From the NCBI GenBank assembly GCA_035578905.1, contig JAQJVL010000418.1:496001-560000 (forward strand): a DNA stretch of 64,000 nucleotides, given 5' to 3'. Under the pieces are notes generated by a model. It ran no database searches and was not told where the DNA came from. It saw only the letters and a list, made by a program, of their open reading frames with translations. The position numbers and the translations under genes are program-made. This DNA comes from Stictocephala bisonia (taxonomy: Eukaryota; Arthropoda; Insecta; Hemiptera; Membracidae). Of the stretch, positions 57,864 through 64,000 are shown piece after piece. The stretch's first letter is position 1. Each line of letters opens with the position of its first letter.

Positions 57864-59636
57864 CCCTTTGCTCGCTGAATTACATTATAGCTAAAACCTT
57901 GTGCAGGGTGTAATAAAAAAAATAAACATTTTTCTTCATGAAAACTTATTTTAGTTTTAGTTTCTCAAAATAAAATATAACTAGAAATATACTCATATGT
58001 ATACTTTTGGATATTTTATTTCTTTTTGGCCAAGTTATGTTTCAAGTAGATATTGCAACATTTGCTAATTGTATCATTACGAAAATACTCCCTTTGTGTT
58101 ATAGATTTAATAAAATATTCAAGCAAATGTATAATAAGACTTTAAATAAGAAGTAAGAAAAATGAAGAATGAAAAATGTACAGAGCTCATTTACTAAACT
58201 GGGGAAAAAGTGTAAGAAGTCATTGTCATCTGAATGTTTTCCACACATAAACAAATAAAATATATACTACTAAAGAGCCTAATATTTTTACTAACTTTAC
58301 TCTTTCTAAAAAATAATATGACATGAAAAAAAACCATATTAGATAGATAAATGAAACGACGTAAATGTAAAACTAAGCAATCAAACCAATCTTAAACAAT
58401 GAAACAATGCAGTAAGGTAGTCAGCTGCTAGCAATTGAACCTACAGCTGTGACGCATAGTTCAAGGCTACAATATATTACAGCTTTGTTTTGCTTCTGCC
58501 AGGGATATAATAATAATAATGTGTGTGTGTGCATGTGTGTGTGATAAATAAATCATGCCACGTGCTTTCCCCACTCCATAACACTTAGGAATTACATAAT
58601 CTATTTAAATTACATTGTCGTCATTTTCCTTTTCGTATTAGATGTTGGTTTGTAAAAGTTATGACTGCATCCTTAGATATTCAATCTTTTCATTAGTAAC
58701 TAAATGGAGTTGCTTATAAAATCATTTAATTTATTTGTCAATAGTTAAATTATATTACGTCGTTCATATAAATAGGCTATTTGGAATGATATGTAATGGA
58801 ATGTGGAGAAGAGATTTATGAAATTAGTGATGTTACTCAAAATAACGTGACTTTATGGTATATTATTGACAATTATTTTGTATTTATAATTTTTTAACTA
58901 GCATTGACTCAATAATATTTAACAAAATGCTATAATATGTAATAAATTTATGTCCATTTATCATATTAAGAGTGATCATACAGGCACCCAGTCGATTACT
59001 CCAAGGAATATAGTTTTATATTTCACAGGAACTGCTGTTTAGGAGTAGCAAATAGCCTTTCTCATAAACACATATACAACGTGTTGTTGTCTCATCTATC
59101 TCTCCCCCACCATCTATGCCTGCTTCTCATTGAACAATTTACAAAATATTAAAATAATAATTATTTACAAAAGGGCGATTTTTAGGTTTCTTACATTTAA
59201 CCCTAAAACAAAATACTAAGCAATACAAAAGATAATAAGACAAAAATAATAACTATAATTTATCACAAAAAATATTTTTTTTTTGGTAAAAAGTTTGTAC
59301 TACTAAAGAAACTAATAATAAAATACATTCTACTATAATTAAAATGAAAAGAGAGGAATAATATATTAATTTAACTTAAAGGTAGATAAAAAAGAAAAAT
59401 ATGTGTTTATGTACATATATTTTTATTAGAAAATAATAAAAAGGAATAAAAGTGTAATTAAATCATAAACTGTATTTAAAGCATTGCATAATCTTATATA
59501 ATGCTTTAGTAAGATCATAACCACTCTAAAATAATTGACATTTTACATGGCTAATATAAATTAAATCAATACTATATTCGTTGCCAGGCAACAAAAAAGC
59601 CAAATCGCTTTACGTCTGTTTGCAGCGTGCAAAGGG
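57864..59636. mobile_element. Non-autonomous piggyBac-like element (1773 bp)
   Basis: Flanked by TTAA at 57860-57863 and 59637-59640. Terminal repeats CCCTTTGCTCGCTG and, inverted, CCCTTTGCACGCTG differ at one base. TTAA targets and CCC-starting termini are piggyBac hallmarks. The interior is AT-rich with a GT tract near 58521 and no transposase ORF, so it would depend on a transposase elsewhere. A palindrome GTTGCCTGGCAAC-like word lies just inside the right end. Confidence 0.75.
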
Positions 59637-59640
59637 TTAA

Positions 59641-61044
59641 TATATTTAATTTGTTCACAGTATGAATAAAACAAATTTTTTATTTTTTTTTATTTTTGAT
59701 TAAGAAACATGTTAATATATAAACTAATATTAAGATTGGCGAATAAACTCAAAGATTAATAGAACAAACTAAAAATATACAGTATAAAAATCAGTCCCAT
59801 TAGTTTTGACTTGTATAGCTAAAACAATCTATAGGGTAAAAACAACAATGTCTTCTTCAAGCCAATTGTTAAGACAAATATGTTGTAATTATTGTTTACC
59901 AACTCGAGTTGGGATTAGTTCAACGTCATGTTTTCTGTTGTTTTTAATTAAGTTATATTAGGTTGATTTGTTTCATGTTGTACATTTTAGTTATGTATTG
60001 ATAGTTTCATCATTGTTGATTTTGTTAACAGTAAGTTCAAATTATTTACTATATATTTTGATGATCACGATGTATCTAATATGGTTACTAAAACTGAAAC
60101 TATGTTTTATTTTTCTTCTACTTATATATAATAAATACATTCAGTTTGCAGGAAGTATAGCTTAGATATAAACTCTCTTATTTACTCAAAGTTAATAATG
60201 AATTGTTATTGATTACAAAATCTTGAAAATATGAGTAACTTAGTTTTTATGATGCTCAATGTAGATTTTCAAGGTGTGTGTACTATAAAATTAGTAATTA
60301 GTGAATTATGTAATTGTTTCTAAAATAATTAATGTACTACCACAATTAAAAAGTTAAATTCATTGATAAAAATATATTTTTCAATACTGTACATTGCTTC
60401 TCATGAATACTTTTTAAATAAATGTTGCTAAAATAATCAAAATATGAATTTATACAAATTTATTTTGGGAAAAAATTAGAAAATTAAGAGTAGAAATGTA
60501 ATTATTTATCTTAAATGATTTATGAAACAATTAAAATTTTAACATAGGCTTTGTGTATTTTTTTCAACATGTACGACAAGGAAAAATAAACTATACATAC
60601 ATTTTTAAACTTATTTTGGGAACAACATTAGGAGCAATTTCTGAAATGAATTTCGAACTCTTTGATGATTTTTTTACTTGTTTCAACTGAGTAAATCCAC
60701 ACTATATAACTAACATCAGTTACTATGAATATGTACATACAAACAGTGGATATACTCATTCCAAATTATATTGTGTTTTTTTTATATACACATTTTATTA
60801 TACAAATAATGAATGGTTACTGATTAATCCTTTCTGAGCTTGTAACTTTGTTGAAAATCCACTATTCCTTTGCTGGTCCTATCGTAGTTTCTTTAAGATA
60901 CCGTGGGTATTAAATGTGGAGGTTTCTCCTTGCCTGCCGAATCCTTCTTCCACTAATGTCTTATAATGGATCGATCCTTCACCATTAGAAGCAGTTTCCC
61001 ACATCTAGAACAATAAAGTGACCTTTCTATAGACTATTTAAGTA
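59641..61044. other. No gene seen
   Basis: AT-rich. About 60880-61010 is GC-richer and may be a worn repeat, but I could not place it. Confidence 0.35.
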
Positions 61045-61140
61045 GTTCAGCACTAGTGGCGCAGTGCTGTAATCCAGCTACTTGGGGACAAAGTGTTGTG
61101 GAGTTTGTAGGTGATAGGTACTATGTTCGATCCTCTTAAT
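61045..61140 (+). mobile_element. Possible SINE head with A and B boxes
   Basis: AGTGGCGCAGTGCTGTAATC resembles an A box. TATGTTCGATCCTCTT, about 60 bases on, resembles a B box (GTTCGATCC). A GC-richer tail runs on to about 61480 and may belong to the same unit. Best read as a tRNA-derived SINE; not a functional tRNA by eye. Confidence 0.45.
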
Positions 61141-61688
61141 ACCAATATGGTGTCTCCTTAAATGTTGTCATCAACATGGACACTATTAGAGAAGTCTGGG
61201 ATGTCCATGTTGGGTGGTAGTCAGTATCCAGATGTTGTGCAGAGGAGAGAACTGAGGATCAGGCTTGTCAATCAGCAGAAAATCAGACCAATACTATGTG
61301 GTTCGGATTCCACAAAGCTGTAGGTATAGACCGCGCGGCGAAGGTCCGGCCTCAAGCCCGCCGAGCGGTGATGGGGAGGAAACGGGTGGAGGGCCCAATA
61401 TGCCTGCAGTCCTGGAAACATTCGCTACCGTCAGACTTTCCTACGCTAGGAGTCTTTCCCATGCTTGCTTCTAAAATAAGTTACGTTAATTGTTATCTAC
61501 GGATGCACATTGCGTACGTTTCCAGACTGTGTGCGATATATTTGCCTGTGGTATAGGGTGTTAAGAATTTTTACTCAAGTGTAAGATAAACAGTTATTTA
61601 GTTGGTTTTATGTTTGTTTTTATCTAACTACTGTAGTGTAATAAGTCAGTTTGTGTTGTTTTTTGTGTGTGTCCCTTAAGTGTGTTAA

Positions 61689-62106
61689 GAGTTTGAAGAT
61701 TCTGTCGGCCATACTGGTTTTATTCTCATAAAAACAACGTTATTTTGAATCCGTATTTTTATCATTATTTATTTACCAAAAGTTGTGTATGAGGTGTCAT
61801 TTAAAATGCTATCATATTGCACATTGGGTTTGCTTTTGATATTATGAATACATACGCCTAATTTTGAAATATAGTTGAAAATAAAAACTTCAAACTAAAT
61901 CATTTTTATATTTATTCTATTAAATTAATTATGAATCCACAAAGCAGTTCACCGAGTAATTTCACTCTTGATCAAATGCAATTTGTTTGGAAAAGACCGT
62001 TTAAAAATAACTGTTAAATTTGGACACGCGTGATCATTTGTCCGATTCGAAAAAACATCGTTCTAATGAGATTAAAACCAACATGGCCGACAGCCTCTGC
62101 AGACTC
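61689..62106. mobile_element. TTAA-flanked MITE, copy 2 (418 bp, inverted relative to copy 1)
   Basis: Bounded by TTAA at 61685-61688 and 62107-62110. The right terminus GGCCGACAGCCTCTGCAGAC matches copy 1 at 30134; the interior (CATATTGCACATTGGGTTT, TTGATCAAATGCAATTTG) is its reverse complement. The left terminus is more diverged. Confidence 0.82.
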
Positions 62107-62199
62107 TTAAGGTTGTAAAATTAGTGAACATAGATCCTAAATAGTTTATTCTTGTAGCGGTTCCTGCCTCAACTATGGCTCGCTTTATTCCTAAAGTAG

Positions 62200-62557
62200 C
62201 CCAAGGAAAAACTCAGGTCAGGCTAGTGAAATTATTTGGAGAGTAAGTGAGTTCATGGCGAATGAAGCCAAATTAAGAGATGAACAACAAATTCCCGTTA
62301 AAAAATCGTTAGAACGAACTGCAGTTGCATGTGGCATTTCAAAAATTCTAATAAAGGAAATTCGGCGTGAAAAGTGTTTATTGGACACTTCAGCGGAAGG
62401 AGAGTATTCGTTCACAACTCCCAATAAATACAAAAGAAAAAGAACATCGATAGAACTAGACGATTTCGACAAATGTGTTGTTAGAAGAACCGTCCATGAG
62501 TTTTATAAAACTGACGAGTCAATCCCATCTCGTCATTTTTATTCTAAACCAATTTAA
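62200..62557 (+). pseudogene. Transposase N-terminal relic (Tc1/IS630-like, DDE_3-associated)
   Basis: Open from about 62200 (EIIWRVSEFMANEAK; first ATG 62255) to TAA 62555-62557. It reads ERTAVACGISKILIKEI, a helix-turn-helix, then LDDFDKCVVRRTVHEFY. I recall this combination, including the DDFDKCVVRR motif, from insect transposase-like proteins with a following DDE_3 domain. Here the protein stops shortly after, so the catalytic domain is missing. Confidence 0.7.
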
Positions 62558-62999
62558 ATAAAAATTATATGTATTTTAACGGTACGGGAAATCACACAAA
62601 AATTTTTCTTAGTGACAGTAAGAAGTATTTTTTAAATTTAAATTAAATTTCTTAGTTACTTAATTTCAATTAAAATTATTGACTGATTTATAATTTTTTT
62701 ATGATATATTGAATTGTTGTTATTGATATACGTTTTAATTTGTTTAACTTTCAAACTCTTAACCTATTTGATGTTTTTATTTTAAATAATGGTCTAATTA
62801 TAAGAAATAGCAAAATACAAATACTCCGTAAACCGCCTCGCTCAGAGTCGATGTTTTTATATAACTAGTAGGCCAGCCAGGAGGCCGGACCTTCAGCGTG
62901 CGTACTGTACCTTAGCTGTCCTGATTATTGGGCTATTATTAAGCCCCAATAAAATTATAAAATTATTTATAATTTTAATTAATTTATAAAAATAATTAG
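62558..62999. other. No gene seen
   Basis: AT-rich, no recognised element. Confidence 0.35.
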
Positions 63000-63851
63000 A
63001 GCTATATGAAAGTGGGATAAGGAAGACCTATGTGGCTAAAACAGAGGAACAGATTAAGTCGAGGCAATGCACTATTACCGCTGTTGTTCATTATAGTGCT
63101 GGATGACATGATGGAGGATTGATAAAGAGAAAGTCAAAGTGATGGCGTTTGCAGATCAGCTAGTGGTTGGGGGAACAGAGAAGAAAAGGTACAGGTATGG
63201 ACGCTTAGATCTGTATGGAGGCATGGATAGAGGTGATAGCACTATTTGGGATGAGGTTTAGTGGAGAGAAAAGAGAGTTATTAGTAATAACCTTAACAGT
63301 GAAGAGAGAAGAGAAAAGGATGAGGTTTAAAAGAGTAACAAATACAATAAATGTAGAATGTTTTAAGTATCTCGGTAGTGTATTGCAAGAAAATAACAGA
63401 ATTGACAAGGAAATAAATGAACAAGGTAGGTTGGGAGGGGCTTTGATGAAGACAGCTAGATGCCTGATGAGGAATAGACATGTTCTCTATAAAAATAACA
63501 AGACTTTGTATCAAACATATTAATCTATATTGTTATATGGAGCGAAGAAGACATGGAGATTGGACACAGGGAGAGAAGTACTATGCAGGCTTGCAAAATG
63601 AGATTCTTAAGGAATAGAGTGGGAATTACCAGAAAAGATAGAATAAGGAATGAAGTAATTAGAAGGAGAGCTGGGTAGGAGCCATTATTCGATATAATTG
63701 AGAGGGATCAACCGAGATGGTTCAGATATGTGAAAAAGGAAAAGGAGGAATCTAGTGTGCCAAGAAGAATTCATGAAATGAAAATGAAAAGAAGGACACC
63801 GAGAGGAAGATTGAGTAATCGATGGCTGATAGGGGTAAAGAAAGATTTTTA
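63000..63851 (+). pseudogene. LINE reverse transcriptase relic, C-terminal part
   Basis: Plus-strand frames read FGMRFSGEKRELLVI, NTINVECFKYLGSVLQENNR, IDKEINEQ, GGALMKTARCLMRNRHVLYK, then after breaks RFLRNRVGITRKDRIRNEVI and RRTPRGRLSNRWLIGVKKDF. The order is the RT palm end and the thumb, with the typical KYLG, RGRP-like and W-x-x-x-KDF endings. Stops are frequent. It is a different LINE group from the 9-20 kb element. Confidence 0.72.
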
Positions 63852-64000
63852 ATGAAGAGACTGGTAGAAGAGAAAAGATAGGAAGATAAAAGATGTTGGA
63901 GAAGCCTTTGTAATAAGCAAAGACAGCAGTTATTGGAAACTGAGGGATATGTATGTATGTACTTTCAAATTCAGCTTCAGTGAAAAAAAATTGACTGAAT

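Overview
This is an AT-rich animal nuclear segment with one spliced gene, many transposable elements and long tandem arrays. The mix of Polinton, Ty3/Gypsy, Jockey/CR1-like LINEs, Penelope-like, piggyBac-like, Harbinger and mariner-like elements, with introns of 2-8 kb, suggests an arthropod and most likely an insect. A hemipteran is my guess; nothing in the window proves the order. A run of 523 N at 4332-4854 is an assembly gap.

Layout. 1-2.2 kb: minus-strand fragment of a Polinton/Maverick (packaging ATPase, chromodomain integrase with one in-frame stop, one small unknown ORF). 2.2-8 kb: AT-rich direct repeats, a long fold-back structure carrying a 36-bp minisatellite with a G-quadruplex motif in nearly every unit, and two other minisatellites. 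9.1-20.9 kb: a LINE whose ORF1 carries a FLYWCH-type zinc finger and an SGNH-hydrolase-like domain. Its ORF2 is split by a young, complete Ty3/Gypsy element (12759-19605; 4-bp target duplication GTAT; LTRs almost identical; gag-pol open except for one TGA). 22-26 kb: a (GA)n tract and about 60 copies of a 38-bp satellite. 27-33 kb: MITE, LINE and Penelope-like relics and more tandem repeats.

34-53 kb: exons of the only host gene I recognise, a Flattop (CFAP126) homologue on the plus strand. Its core exon (34070-34277) splices in phase to 42689-42792. From there the gene can end in a short terminal exon (44879-44947) or continue in phase through 47177-47335, 48857-49119 and 51967-53161, which would add a long basic, serine-rich tail. 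The 5' exon was not found. The introns hold a Harbinger element, a nearly 900-bp hairpin, a second 36-bp minisatellite array, SINEs and fold-back elements.

53-64 kb: fold-back elements, a mariner-type transposase relic, a 1.8-kb piggyBac-like element without an obvious transposase, a second copy of the TTAA-flanked MITE, a transposase N-terminal relic and a degenerate LINE reverse transcriptase.

I see no multi-gene operating system. The items most worth following are the LINE ORF1 architecture, the G-quadruplex minisatellite family at three loci, the alternative 3' ends of the Flattop gene, and the number of unrelated long inverted repeats in one window.
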